NCBI RefSeq assembly: GCF_014652135.1
Contig: NZ_BMYF01000006.1
Span: forward strand, 111,517 to 175,516
Origin: Mongoliitalea lutea
Lineage (GTDB): Bacteria; Bacteroidota; Bacteroidia; Cytophagales; Cyclobacteriaceae
Length of the DNA: 64,000 nt
Direction of reading: 5' to 3'
Below, piece after piece: positions 41,983 to 50,830 of this stretch. Below the pieces are notes generated by a model that worked only from the letters and a program-made list of their open reading frames with translations, did no database searches and was not told the DNA's origin. Each line of letters opens with the position of its first letter. The stretch's first letter is position 1. The position numbers and the translations under genes were made by a program.

Positions 41983-43260
41983 TTATTTTTTCCATTTATG
42001 GAAAACAAAAATTACCACTCCTATTCCTGTCCATAAGATTGTGTCCCAGATTTCTTTGGCTTGGGTGCCGGAGAGGAGCCAGAGGGTGGCCAGGATTCCG
42101 ATAATGGCTAAGGCATTTCCGTATCGAACGCGGAAGTAATCTTTACTGGTAGAGGTAGAGCGAAGTTTGATCAAGGAGGCACAAACAAGTGCATATAAAA
42201 TCAGACGTGCTATAACAGAGACTGCCAATGAATTCATAAAGCCCCAAACAATTGCCACGAAGGCAACTAAGCTAGAGAAGAATAGGATGGAAATATGCGG
42301 TGTAGCAAATTTTGGATGGATTTTTCCAAAAATCGTCGGTAACTGATCTTCACCGCTTAGAGCAAACGGGAGTCTTGAACCACTCAGGATTTGTACATTT
42401 AAAGTACCCAAAATAGAAATCACTGCACCAATCGTAATGAATGTGCCTCCCCACCATCCGAGCATCTGTCCGGCTGCATCGGCTACTGGTTTGTCGGAAT
42501 TGGCTAAGTCGGGTAAGGTACCGATGGATACCACTTGGATCAAAATATAAAAGCTCGCGATGATGGTAGCTGCCATCATCAATCCAAAAGGTAAATTTTT
42601 CTTGGGGTTGACAATTTCACCGCTATTGACCAATCCTGCTTCAAATCCTCCAAATGCAAAAATCAAAAGCAAGGTGGAAGCTGAGAAATCTGTTAAACTT
42701 GGCATCGGTCCTGGCTCTAACAAGTCCGTGTTAATATAGAAGAAGCCAACGACTATAAACAAAGCCAGTGGTATCAACTTGGCAACGGTTAAGACATTAC
42801 TTACCTTAGCAGTGTTTTTCACTCCAATCCAATTGAAATAGGTGATGATGCCTGTAATCAATAAAATCATTCCTATCCTTACTCCCTCCTGTGCAAAAAA
42901 GCCCGAAAAAAAGGTAAGGTATAGAATCAGTAAATTTATCAAAGTCGCGTAGCTGAAAAGCCGGGTCAGCATCAATAACCAGCCAATAATAAAGGCAGGA
43001 ATGGGGCCAAATGCAGTATGTACATAGAGGTATGGGCCTCCTGTTTTGTCAAAGCGTGAACTGACTTCTGCAAAAACCAAAATCAGCACTACCATTACCA
43101 AAGCGCAAACCAAAAACGCAGCAATGGAATATACTCCTGATAATGCAAAAACCTTTGCAGGTAGTGCAAAAATACCAGCTCCTATTACGGAGTTGATGAT
43201 GAGGAATACTAAATCCCAGCGCTGAATGCCACGTTTGAGTGAAGTTGGTTTTTGCTCCAA
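41983..43260 (-). CDS. APC-family amino acid permease
   Basis: 425 residues with about 12 helices. Helix 1 has INSVIGAGIFALP, the G-A/S-G-I-F substrate-binding motif of the APC superfamily. Helix 6 has LLIFAFGGFEAGLVNSGEIVNPKKNLP, another family mark. The C-terminus is short and basic. Amino acids or polyamines are the likely substrates. The gene follows gpsA on the minus strand with a 12-base gap, so it may share that transcript. Confidence 0.88.
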   Translation of the reverse strand: MEQKPTSLKRGIQRWDLVFLIINSVIGAGIFALPAKVFALSGVYSIAAFLVCALVMVVLILVFAEVSSRFDKTGGPYLYVHTAFGPIPAFIIGWLLMLTRLFSYATLINLLILYLTFFSGFFAQEGVRIGMILLITGIITYFNWIGVKNTAKVSNVLTVAKLIPLALFIVVGFFYINTDLLEPGPMPSLTDFSASTLLLIFAFGGFEAGLVNSGEIVNPKKNLPFGLMMAATIIASFYILIQVVSIGTLPDLANSDKPVADAAGQMLGWWGGTFITIGAVISILGTLNVQILSGSRLPFALSGEDQLPTIFGKIHPKFATPHISILFFSSLVAFVAIVWGFMNSLAVSVIARLILYALVCASLIKLRSTSTSKDYFRVRYGNALAIIGILATLWLLSGTQAKEIWDTILWTGIGVVIFVFHKWKK

Positions 43261-43272
43261 GGTAATTCGTTT

Positions 43273-44340
43273 TTAGAGGAAATCCACGTCTACACTAAAT
43301 GGATATTTCATCAGGTATTGCAGCGCTTCTTCAATTTTAAGGTCTTCGAAAAGTACTTTGTATAGATTTTCAGTGATAGGAGCACGCATATTTCCTTTTC
43401 CTTCCAAAAAGGCTTTCATCACTTTGATTGTATTGATGCCTTCTGCCGTTTCCTGCATGGTTTGCTCGATCTCTGTCAAACTCTCACCCTGTGCCAATCT
43501 GTAACCTACGGTGTAGTTTCGAGAAAGTGTTGAATTACAGGTTGTGACCAAATCACCGATTCCTGCCAGGCCAATAAAGGATTTGATGCTGCCACCGAGC
43601 GCATTTCCAAGATAGGCCATTTCTACCATACCTCTTGATACCAAAAGACCTTTGGCATTTTCTCCTAGACCCATGCCGGCCAAAGCTCCAGCTGCAATCG
43701 CAATGATGTTTTTAAGCACCCCGGATAACTCGACACCTATGATGTCCGAATTTCCATAGACTTGAAATTTCTCTGAACGTAGCAGTCGCTGTCCTTCTAG
43801 GATTACCTCATTGTAAGGACTGGCAATTACGGTAGCTGCGGGATGTCCAAGCATCAATTCTCTTGCAAGATTAGGTCCTGCAAGGCAGCCTACACGTACA
43901 ACCACGGTCTCTTTGAGAATCACCTCACTCATCGTAAGTATATTCTCCCGCTTGATTTTTGGCAATTGTTCCAAAGATTTCCCTTCTGGTAGGGAAAGAC
44001 ACAATCCTTTCGTACCATGGATAATCATGTGGTAGGGGTAGAGATAGGGTGCAAATGAGCGAATTACTGCCTGAAAACCAGAAGAAGCAACCATGAAAAA
44101 GAGTACGTCGCAGTTTTCACAGATATGTGCCGGGTCTTGTGTCGCCCGAATATTAGCATGAATAGTTTGCCCATCCACTGTATGTTGTTGGTTGATCTCA
44201 TCGACTAAGTCTGTTCTTCGGACGAATGCGATCACCTGATTTTTTTCTGCAAGTATATTGGCTATGGCTGTACCAAAACTGCCCATGCCCACTACGCCAA
44301 TTGCTTTGGGTTTAGAAGAGTTTTTCGAGCTCATATCCAT
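43273..44340 (-). CDS. gpsA: Glycerol-3-phosphate dehydrogenase [NAD(P)+] GpsA
   Basis: 355 residues; ATG 44334 (MSSKN) is an alternative start. GpsA reduces dihydroxyacetone phosphate to sn-glycerol-3-phosphate for phospholipids. NAD-binding motif GVVGMGSFGTAIANIL (about 15-30), catalytic Lys in ELSGVLKNIIAIAAG, and NAKGLLVSRGMVEM with GLAGIGDLVTTC are conserved. Its start overlaps the end of the PlsB-like acyltransferase gene by 29 bases (23 from the inner start), tying production of glycerol-3-phosphate to its acylation. Confidence 0.95.
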   Translation of the reverse strand: MDMSSKNSSKPKAIGVVGMGSFGTAIANILAEKNQVIAFVRRTDLVDEINQQHTVDGQTIHANIRATQDPAHICENCDVLFFMVASSGFQAVIRSFAPYLYPYHMIIHGTKGLCLSLPEGKSLEQLPKIKRENILTMSEVILKETVVVRVGCLAGPNLARELMLGHPAATVIASPYNEVILEGQRLLRSEKFQVYGNSDIIGVELSGVLKNIIAIAAGALAGMGLGENAKGLLVSRGMVEMAYLGNALGGSIKSFIGLAGIGDLVTTCNSTLSRNYTVGYRLAQGESLTEIEQTMQETAEGINTIKVMKAFLEGKGNMRAPITENLYKVLFEDLKIEEALQYLMKYPFSVDVDFL

Positions 44341-46009
44341 GTAATCTATTGTGATAGAAATAAAGTAAATTCATGTCTTGGGTGACAATGTTGCCTGCTT
44401 GGTTGCGAATGAGGGGGCGCTTGGCATGGTACATACCTACATTGTCAAGTCCGTGAGCGATAAGCGCATCCATTTCTTGCATCAAATGAGGAGCAGTATT
44501 GACTTTACCTTCGGATTTCAGTTCCAGGATTTTCTTCAATACTTCTTCGCATCTTTGCTTGAAAAGCTCATAATCTAATTCAATTTCTTCTTCTGGTAAT
44601 CGAAGTAAATTAAACAAATCAAGTTTTCTGTTTTCTGCTTTGATCATTTGAAAGGCAGTAAATGCTACTAAATGCGAACTGAACACCCGGTTGTTTTTAT
44701 GGAATTCTTCTACAATCCGATCGGCAAGACGCTTGGTGTACTCTTCTTCCCGTTGTTGATCTACGTTGACTTTTCCATTGTAAGTGAAGTAGTCTTGGGT
44801 GTTGATGATCCGTCCATTTTTATCGTAACTATTACCCTCATTGTCTACGTAGTTACCCATGATGTCCATGGCTTTACCAATAGACACAGAAATGTCAGAG
44901 CCTTTGGTGAAGAACTTTACCAGGAATTTGGAGATTTTGTAAGAAGTAGAAAATTCATCCGTTTCCCGATAATACCGCTCCTGACCGGTGATGGTCAGAT
45001 ATTCCTGAATTAAGGAAGGGGCTTCCAATACAAAGTGATAGTTGATAGTTACAGGCACAATAAATACTTTCCCTCCGACATCTGTCAATCCTTTTTGGTA
45101 ATTCATTCGCTGCGCTTCAATAGCAGTGCTTAGCAATCCCATTTTCAATTTGCTCTCAATCATTCCACTGCGAGAGCGCGTGCCTCCTGGGAAAAACAAA
45201 CTGTGCGCTCCGTATTGGATAGCTTCCGAAGAGTAGGTTTTCAAGGTCTCCAAATACAACAAATTCTTTTTTCTTCTATCCACTTTATATGCTCCAAGTG
45301 CATTCATGAAATAGGCAAAAATCTGAATATTGAATAGGTTGAGTCCTGCACCATAGATAAAGGGTGGAAGTCCCAATACCGAGATAATCCAACCGATAAG
45401 GATACTATCCAAGTTGGAAAAATGGGTAGGAACCATCACAATGGTACCCTTGGATGCTAGTTCCCGGATTTCATCCGTAGCGCCAACAATTTGGATTTTG
45501 TCCTGAAGTGAATACTGATTACTGAAAAGAGATTTAAAACCTTTAACACGTGCAGCATTAAGCAATCGGCCAAAACCGAAAGTCACTATTCTTCTTGTCA
45601 ACTTATAATGCGAGTGTACGAAGTTACTTGCGATTTCCTCAGCGTATCGGTTGGTGATTTTATCGAGAATACTGATATACTGCTCTTTTTTTTCTGCCTT
45701 TGATAGTGTGGTATCAGCGGATATCTGAACCAAAGCAGATTTGACATCATTCCAAAAATCGTAATCATCCTCTGGATCTACGTCCCAAGGGTTTTGTTTG
45801 ATGCGCTGTTTTTCCCGGTAAAGGGTTGTCTCAAGCTCCTCCTTCAGCAAGTCCACTTGACCATTAGTAATTTCTAATATGGCTTTTTTACTGGATTCTG
45901 CAACCTTTTTGACAAAATCCTTACGGTTTTTACTCAAGCGGACAACGGGCCATTCATCTTTGAGAGGTAGAATAGGCTCGTATTTATGTTTGATGTATTC
46001 GGTTTCCAA
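44312..46009 (-). CDS. PlsB-like glycerol-3-phosphate/1-acyl acyltransferase
   Basis: 565 residues. The acyltransferase core lies in the middle: VPTHFSNLDSILIGW gives the HX4D motif (His in THFSNLD), GAYKVDRRKKN follows, and FFPGGTRSRSGMIE is the substrate-binding G-T-R-S-R motif. A long N-terminal helical part (1-170) and a C-terminal helical part recall PlsB rather than the 240-residue PlsC. Coupling with gpsA supports glycerol-3-phosphate as acceptor. The protein has few hydrophobic segments and is probably peripheral on the inner membrane. Confidence 0.85.
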   Translation of the reverse strand: METEYIKHKYEPILPLKDEWPVVRLSKNRKDFVKKVAESSKKAILEITNGQVDLLKEELETTLYREKQRIKQNPWDVDPEDDYDFWNDVKSALVQISADTTLSKAEKKEQYISILDKITNRYAEEIASNFVHSHYKLTRRIVTFGFGRLLNAARVKGFKSLFSNQYSLQDKIQIVGATDEIRELASKGTIVMVPTHFSNLDSILIGWIISVLGLPPFIYGAGLNLFNIQIFAYFMNALGAYKVDRRKKNLLYLETLKTYSSEAIQYGAHSLFFPGGTRSRSGMIESKLKMGLLSTAIEAQRMNYQKGLTDVGGKVFIVPVTINYHFVLEAPSLIQEYLTITGQERYYRETDEFSTSYKISKFLVKFFTKGSDISVSIGKAMDIMGNYVDNEGNSYDKNGRIINTQDYFTYNGKVNVDQQREEEYTKRLADRIVEEFHKNNRVFSSHLVAFTAFQMIKAENRKLDLFNLLRLPEEEIELDYELFKQRCEEVLKKILELKSEGKVNTAPHLMQEMDALIAHGLDNVGMYHAKRPLIRNQAGNIVTQDMNLLYFYHNRLHGYELEKLF

Positions 46010-46184
46010 TGCAGGATTTCTTTTTGGGTAAAAACAAAGATAGTAAAAAATAGAAGCCTATGGATAGAACTTTTTGCTGAGAAGTTGATTTAACTATCAG
46101 ATGTAATCATCTAAAATGGCCTATTAATCTATTGAAAAGTTGCAAAATCTTGCATTATACCCGATAAATATTCCAAGCGCTTTT

Positions 46185-46212
46185 TTGACAGTGCTTTATT
46201 CCGTTGTATAAT
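46185..46212 (+). promoter_or_regulatory. Strong promoter of the polyprenyl synthase gene
   Basis: TTGACA (46185-46190) and TATAAT (46207-46212) at 16-bp spacing match the sigma-70 consensus perfectly. The same bases also give TTG-N19-TATAATTG, one base from the Bacteroidota form. ATG 46230 is 17 bases later. Confidence 0.6.
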
Positions 46213-46229
46213 TGCATCGTTAATTTCCT

Positions 46230-47204
46230 ATGAAAGCTGACCTTAAGCAAATACAAGCACCCATTTCTTCCGAAATGGTGGAATTTGAGAAAAAATTCCG
46301 TGACTTTATGAAAAGTAAGGTCAAGCTATTGGATCATATTACCAATTACATCGTCAGACGTAAGGGGAAGCAGATGCGGCCTATGTTTGTGTTTTTGACG
46401 GCGGGAGTGTGTGGAGGAATTCAGGAATCCACCTATAGAGGTGCGGCTTTGATAGAACTGTTGCATACAGCTACTTTGGTACATGATGACGTGGTAGATG
46501 ATGCCAACTATAGGAGAGGTTTTTTCTCGGTCAATGCCTTATGGAAAAATAAGATCGCCGTATTGGTAGGTGATTATTTGTTATCACGAGGATTGCTGCT
46601 TTCTGTGGACCATGGAGAGTTTGAATTACTTAGAATTGTTTCCCATGCAGTGAGAGAGATGTCAGAAGGGGAGTTGCTGCAAATTGCGAAAGCCCGCAAG
46701 CTGGATATCACTGAGGAAGTTTATTATACCATTATCCGTCAAAAAACCGCTAGTTTAATAGCCTCCTGCTGTGCCGTGGGTGCCTCTACTACCGGTGCAT
46801 CGGAGGAAGTGATAGAGCGCATGCGTTTATTTGGTGAAAAAGTAGGGATGGCATTCCAAATCAAAGATGATTTGTTTGATTATGGAGAGGATGAAATCGG
46901 TAAGCCACTAGGAATTGATATCAAGGAAAAGAAGATGACTTTACCCTTGATATATGCTTTGAACCATGCGTCTTGGTTGGAGAAGAAGAAAATCATCTAT
47001 CTTATCCGAAATAAAAACGAGGATAAAAAAGCTGTCAATCAAGTAATTGATTTTGTAAAGAAATCAGGTGGGATGGATTATGCTACGCAAGTGATGAATA
47101 CTTACTTAGAAGAAGCCTTGGATTTATTGAAAGAGTTTCCTGAATCCGAATATAAAACATCATTGGAAGCATTGGTTCGTTACACAATAGAAAGGAAGAA
47201 ATAG
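46230..47204 (+). CDS. Polyprenyl diphosphate synthase (trans-type)
   Basis: 324 residues. Chain-elongating prenyltransferase with the first Asp-rich motif in LVHDDVVDDANYRRG (about 85-99), RRKGKQMRPM near the start (isopentenyl diphosphate binding), and the second in FQIKDDLFDYGED (about 209-221). The length and the small Ala/Thr residues before the first motif (LLHTATLVHDD) point to long products such as the octa- or heptaprenyl side chain of menaquinone, rather than FPP. It uses precursors made through IspD (34755-35435). Confidence 0.9.
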   Translation: MKADLKQIQAPISSEMVEFEKKFRDFMKSKVKLLDHITNYIVRRKGKQMRPMFVFLTAGVCGGIQESTYRGAALIELLHTATLVHDDVVDDANYRRGFFSVNALWKNKIAVLVGDYLLSRGLLLSVDHGEFELLRIVSHAVREMSEGELLQIAKARKLDITEEVYYTIIRQKTASLIASCCAVGASTTGASEEVIERMRLFGEKVGMAFQIKDDLFDYGEDEIGKPLGIDIKEKKMTLPLIYALNHASWLEKKKIIYLIRNKNEDKKAVNQVIDFVKKSGGMDYATQVMNTYLEEALDLLKEFPESEYKTSLEALVRYTIERKK

Positions 47205-47257
47205 TTTTTTTTCATAAAGGTTTATCGTAAATTTATAGTCGATCAAACCTATTTTTC

Positions 47258-48682
47258 ATGTCACACACAGATTCCCATAGGGCCGCCGCCCGTCTGTATA
47301 CCAAATTAAAATACGGATGGGTCTGGGCTACCACCTCCTTTGCCGGTAACTTCATTCTGGCGATTATAACCACCTCATTATTCAGTAACCTTGGATATGG
47401 ACAAGAGGTAAATTATGTCTTTTTCCTGGCAGTTTTGGCCGTGGGTCTTTGGGTAACCGAGGCTATTCCGCCTTTTGCAGTAGGTATATTTATTTTCACA
47501 GGGATTTTGTTGGGCTTTGGGACGGATTATATCTTGGAAGATGCCAAAAAGCCAGTAGAAATGTACCTTGGGACCTGGACCAGTAACGTGATTTGGTTGT
47601 TATTGGGAGGATTTTTTCTAGCAGAAGGGATGAGTATTGTGGGATTGGATCGCGATCTTTTTAAGATGACCATCAAGCGCTTCGGTACAGAGCCTAACCG
47701 CCTTTTATTAGGTTTGATGTTGATGACTGGAGTAGCCAGTATGGTGATGTCCAATACGGCTACAACAGCAATGATGATTTCATCCATTCTTCCGGTAGTC
47801 CGCATGTTAGGAAAAGACTCGCCTTATTCCAAAGCGCTTATGGTTGGGATTCCCGCAGCAGCTACACTGGGAGGTATGGGCACCATCATTGGAAGTACAC
47901 CCAATGCAATTGCGGTAGGTGCGCTTCAAAAAGAGGGAATCAATATTACTTTTATCGATTGGATGATTTTTGGAATTCCTTTGGCATTTATCACCTTGTA
48001 TCTGTTTTGGTGGTTTTTGAAAAAGACGCTCAAACTCGATGGAATCAAGCTGGATATGTCTGAAATCACCAAGTCCCGTCCTGATAATCGGCCAAAATTT
48101 GAAAAAAATGCGGTGATTTTCACGTTGATTGTGACAGTGACTGCTTGGTTAACCGAGCCTATTCATGGCCTGCCGATTGCAGCGACTTCGGCTATTCCGA
48201 TCGTATTGTTGACCATGCTGCAAGTGGTACGGGCTGAAGATGTGCGTAAATTACCTTGGGATACCTTGATGTTGGTAGCGGGTGGTTTGGCTTTGGGTAT
48301 TGCGATGGTGGATGTTGGCTTAACGGATATCATCATGAAAAGTATCTCCACGCTGCCTGTATCTGTTTTTGTGGTAGCCGCCATTTTTGCATTTGTTGGT
48401 GTATCTATCTCCAATATCATGAGTAATACAGCAGCGGCATCTATTCTTGTCCCCTTAGGGTTGGCATTACCAGGAATGTGGGGATTGGCTACACCACTGA
48501 TAATTGCGATCAGTTGTTCCTGTGCATTATTACTTCCTGTGTCTACTCCTTCTAATGCCATCGCGTTTTCCACGGGCTTGGTAGAACAAAAAAGTTTCAG
48601 GCCTGGAGGGATTTTGATGATGTTTGTTGGGCCTGTTTTAGGGTTTGGATTGGTTCTAGTTTATGCCTTGATCTTTAAATAA
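47258..48682 (+). CDS. SLC13/DASS-family sodium:dicarboxylate-type symporter
   Basis: 474 residues with about 11-12 helices and two re-entrant hairpins. Both sodium-binding clefts are visible: MSNTATTAMM (about 167-176) with GSTPNAIAVGAL, and the repeat MSNTAAASILVP with STPSNAIAFSTG. These S-N-T motifs define the DASS family (VcINDY, NaDC). Substrates are succinate-like dicarboxylates, citrate or sulfate. The N-terminus (SHTDSHRAAARLYTK) is cytoplasmic. Single gene ending in a bidirectional terminator. Confidence 0.92.
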   Translation: MSHTDSHRAAARLYTKLKYGWVWATTSFAGNFILAIITTSLFSNLGYGQEVNYVFFLAVLAVGLWVTEAIPPFAVGIFIFTGILLGFGTDYILEDAKKPVEMYLGTWTSNVIWLLLGGFFLAEGMSIVGLDRDLFKMTIKRFGTEPNRLLLGLMLMTGVASMVMSNTATTAMMISSILPVVRMLGKDSPYSKALMVGIPAAATLGGMGTIIGSTPNAIAVGALQKEGINITFIDWMIFGIPLAFITLYLFWWFLKKTLKLDGIKLDMSEITKSRPDNRPKFEKNAVIFTLIVTVTAWLTEPIHGLPIAATSAIPIVLLTMLQVVRAEDVRKLPWDTLMLVAGGLALGIAMVDVGLTDIIMKSISTLPVSVFVVAAIFAFVGVSISNIMSNTAAASILVPLGLALPGMWGLATPLIIAISCSCALLLPVSTPSNAIAFSTGLVEQKSFRPGGILMMFVGPVLGFGLVLVYALIFK

Positions 48683-48686
48683 TCAA

Positions 48687-48726
48687 GAAAACCGCCATTG
48701 TAAAATTGTGATGCAATGGCGGTTTC
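48687..48726. terminator. Bidirectional terminator between SLC13 and TlpA-like genes
   Basis: GAAACCGCCATTG (48687-48699/48700) pairs with CAATGGCGGTTTC (48714-48726) over a 13-base loop, five bases after one stop codon and five before the other. Confidence 0.85.
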
Positions 48727-48731
48727 ATTTT

Positions 48732-49958
48732 TTATTCCTTTAATAGCTCCTGTACTAAAGCTTCATGTTCTTCGATCCAGCGCTCATAATATGTGCCTGT
48801 TCCGGGGCCGTTGAAGCCTGTATGGATTTTTCTGACTGTTCCCGATTTATCCAAGTAGATTAAAGTTGGAAACGCAATCACTCGATTGAGTGCTGGTAGA
48901 GCTTTAGAAGCTTCTTCTTTATTACTGCTGCCTGCGATGAGGAAAGTATAGTTTGCTTCCAGTCGTTCAATTGATTTTTTAACCCGCTCGCTTGCATAGG
49001 CAAAGTCGGCTTTGCTTTCAAAGGCCAATCCAATAATCTCAATTCCCTTATCTTTATTCCGCTCATACCAAGGAGCTAAAAAGCGAGTTTCATCCACGCA
49101 GTTTGGACACCAAGTACCAAATAATTGGATAAGTACTACTTTGTCCTGGAATTTGGGGTCATTGGAAGAAACCATCGTTCCGTTGACATCCGGAAATTCA
49201 AATTCTATGCGGTCATATCCTTCCTTAAGATAGTTCATGCTATAAGCATCGGGTAATTCAAAGGTGTCATTTCGCTCAGCAGAAAAGGTCTCTCTGTAGC
49301 GAGGCCCGCTTCTGAATATCCCTATTAATTCTCCAGCCTCCGATAAGGCAGCCTGAAATAAAAATGCATGACTTCCATCAAAGGTGCTTAGAAGCATTTC
49401 ATTTCCCGAAACATTGCCTTCCAAAAATCTATAATCACCCAGAGGAGTAAGAAAGGTTCCGCTGATTCGATTGCCATTTTGCTCGAATAAACCGATCGCA
49501 TCGTATCCATCTCCATCTGATTTGCTGAATCTAACCTTCCATCTGCCTGAAAAATCAACTGACGGTTCTGTACCTACAGGGAATCTGCTGTTAAAACCCT
49601 TAGATCCTAGTACAGTAATGAAGTAATCAGGCACAAAGTTTTTGATAAATCCTCCACTGATGGTATTCTCCTTTTCAAGTTTTAACTTAAGAATGCTATC
49701 AAAGACACCCATGGGAATGAAAATGGAGTCCTCTTTGATCAAGATGTCTTCAAAATGATGAATATCCCGATCATTTTTGATAAAAACCTCCCACTTTTCT
49801 CCACTTTCCTGAAAGGTAAGTTGAAATGGGATAGCATCTGGACTGATAACCAACTCCATACGCCAATCCCCGGATAGGTCTAAGCTTGATTCTTCGTTGG
49901 TTTGACAGCTGAAAAGAGCCCCAATCAGCAGTAAGGTTATAAACACATGATTTTTCAT
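48732..49958 (-). CDS. TlpA/ResA-like thioredoxin-fold lipoprotein
   Basis: 408 residues. Lipoprotein signal with Cys18 (GALFSCQ). The N-terminal about 240 residues are beta-rich with two similar halves (SGDWRMEL...F, SGRWKVRF...). The C-terminal about 150 residues form a thioredoxin-like domain with the redox pair in FGTWCPNCVDE and the cis-Pro segment VIAFPTLIYLD. Such periplasmic proteins reduce disulfides, often for cytochrome c or envelope protein maturation. Divergent from mraZ, with 426 bases between. Confidence 0.87.
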   Translation of the reverse strand: MKNHVFITLLLIGALFSCQTNEESSLDLSGDWRMELVISPDAIPFQLTFQESGEKWEVFIKNDRDIHHFEDILIKEDSIFIPMGVFDSILKLKLEKENTISGGFIKNFVPDYFITVLGSKGFNSRFPVGTEPSVDFSGRWKVRFSKSDGDGYDAIGLFEQNGNRISGTFLTPLGDYRFLEGNVSGNEMLLSTFDGSHAFLFQAALSEAGELIGIFRSGPRYRETFSAERNDTFELPDAYSMNYLKEGYDRIEFEFPDVNGTMVSSNDPKFQDKVVLIQLFGTWCPNCVDETRFLAPWYERNKDKGIEIIGLAFESKADFAYASERVKKSIERLEANYTFLIAGSSNKEEASKALPALNRVIAFPTLIYLDKSGTVRKIHTGFNGPGTGTYYERWIEEHEALVQELLKE

Positions 49959-50078
49959 AGCAATTTGTAGTAAAACCGCCCAAAATTACTCCATTGCTGC
50001 CCAATCATCCTAGCAAACTAATAGGAATTATATGGAAGGTTTCTGCCACATTTCGTAAAAACTTCCCAAAAACTTCAA

Positions 50079-50103
50079 AAAAGTGGGAAATTCTCCCACT
50101 TTT
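50079..50103. promoter_or_regulatory. Inverted repeat of MraZ-type half-sites
   Basis: AAAAGTGGGA (50079-50088), 5 bases, TCCCACTTTT (50094-50103). On the minus strand a second GGGGAG unit follows at 10-bp phase. It is 121-145 bases upstream of the TlpA-like gene and may bind MraZ as well. Confidence 0.4.
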
Positions 50104-50300
50104 CTCCCCATCTCCAAAATGTGTGTTTATTAGTTAGTTAAAAACCCTTGTTTTGATTGAAAAAATGCGTTTTTTTTGGATTTTTGACGCGTTTTTTTTA
50201 GCTTGACTAAAGGCCTCAAGCAACTGATACTCAAGTTAAATAATTGAGAATTTTTCGGAAAAAAATTGGGATATCTGAAACTTTTGAATAGTTTTATAAA

Positions 50301-50330
50301 AAAGTGGAGAAAAGTGGGGTAAAGTGGTGG
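50301..50330 (+). promoter_or_regulatory. MraZ operator: three 10-bp direct repeats AAAGTGGnGn
   Basis: AAAGTGGAGA, AAAGTGGGGT and AAAGTGGTGG follow each other with a period of exactly 10 bp. MraZ octamers bind such same-face repeats upstream of mraZ in E. coli (TGGGN) and Mycoplasma (AAAGTGG). They sit just upstream of the TACTTTTG element, where binding would control the whole division cluster. Confidence 0.8.
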
Positions 50331-50349
50331 ATTGTGTAAAACCTTTTCT

Positions 50350-50357
50350 TACTTTTG
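50350..50357 (+). promoter_or_regulatory. mraZ promoter element TACTTTTG
   Basis: Exact TAnnTTTG match 27 bases before ATG 50385. The TTG at 50332-50334 is a little too close (15 bases), so the MraZ boxes may replace a good upstream element. Confidence 0.5.
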
Positions 50358-50384
50358 TGATTACAGCAAACTCAAGATAAGCCC

Positions 50385-50822
50385 ATGGGAATGTTCAACA
50401 GTAAGTATGATGTCAAGATCGACGCAAAAGGTCGTCTGGCATTGCCTGCCAAAATAAAGGCGGCAATTCCAGAGTCCAATGGCGCCGAACTCATCTTACG
50501 TTATGGTGACGATGGCTGTCTTGCGTTGTACACTCAAGTCAAGTTCAAAAAACTTTTGCACCAAGTTGAATCCCTTTCAGATAGAGATCCAATTCAGCGA
50601 AAAATTAAGAGGAGTTTTTTTGAAAGTATGGCTGAAGTGGAATTGGATAGTGCTGGTCGTATTTTAATTCCAAAGCCATTTTTACAATGGTCGGGAATAG
50701 ATAAAGATGCTGTTGTTTGCGGCGTAAACGGATTGATTGAAATCTGGAGTCCTGGAAAATATCAAGACAATACCTTGGATCCTGCGGAGCTTTCCAAATT
50801 GATGGATCAATACCTCTCATAA
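50385..50822 (+). CDS. mraZ: Transcriptional regulator MraZ
   Basis: 145 residues, two SpoVT/AbrB-like halves: KYDVKIDAKGRLALPAKIKAAIP (D-x-K-G-R-L-x-L-P, about 7-29) and MAEVELDSAGRILIPKPFLQWSGI (D-x-A-G-R-I-x-I-P, about 82-105). MraZ forms ring-shaped oligomers that bind spaced GTGG repeats and regulate its own operon. First gene of the dcw cluster, with its operator 55-84 bases upstream. The next gene starts 8 bases after its stop. Confidence 0.95.
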   Translation: MGMFNSKYDVKIDAKGRLALPAKIKAAIPESNGAELILRYGDDGCLALYTQVKFKKLLHQVESLSDRDPIQRKIKRSFFESMAEVELDSAGRILIPKPFLQWSGIDKDAVVCGVNGLIEIWSPGKYQDNTLDPAELSKLMDQYLS

Positions 50823-50830
50823 TTTAATAA

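Larger units (their letters stand above)
49959..50384. other. Long mraZ upstream region
   Basis: 426 bases without a gene. The left part holds an inverted repeat built of MraZ-type half-sites (50079-50103). The right part holds three spaced MraZ boxes (50301-50330) and a TACTTTTG promoter element (50350-50357). The bases between (about 50110-50300) are AT-rich with T and A runs and no structure I can name. Confidence 0.6.

Noticed and set aside
44672-45013. 113-residue plus-strand frame
   Set aside because: Opposite strand of the PlsB-like acyltransferase with no independent start context or motif.
48163-48573. 136-residue minus-strand frame
   Set aside because: Shadow of the SLC13 transporter gene; composition mirrors hydrophobic codons of the real gene.
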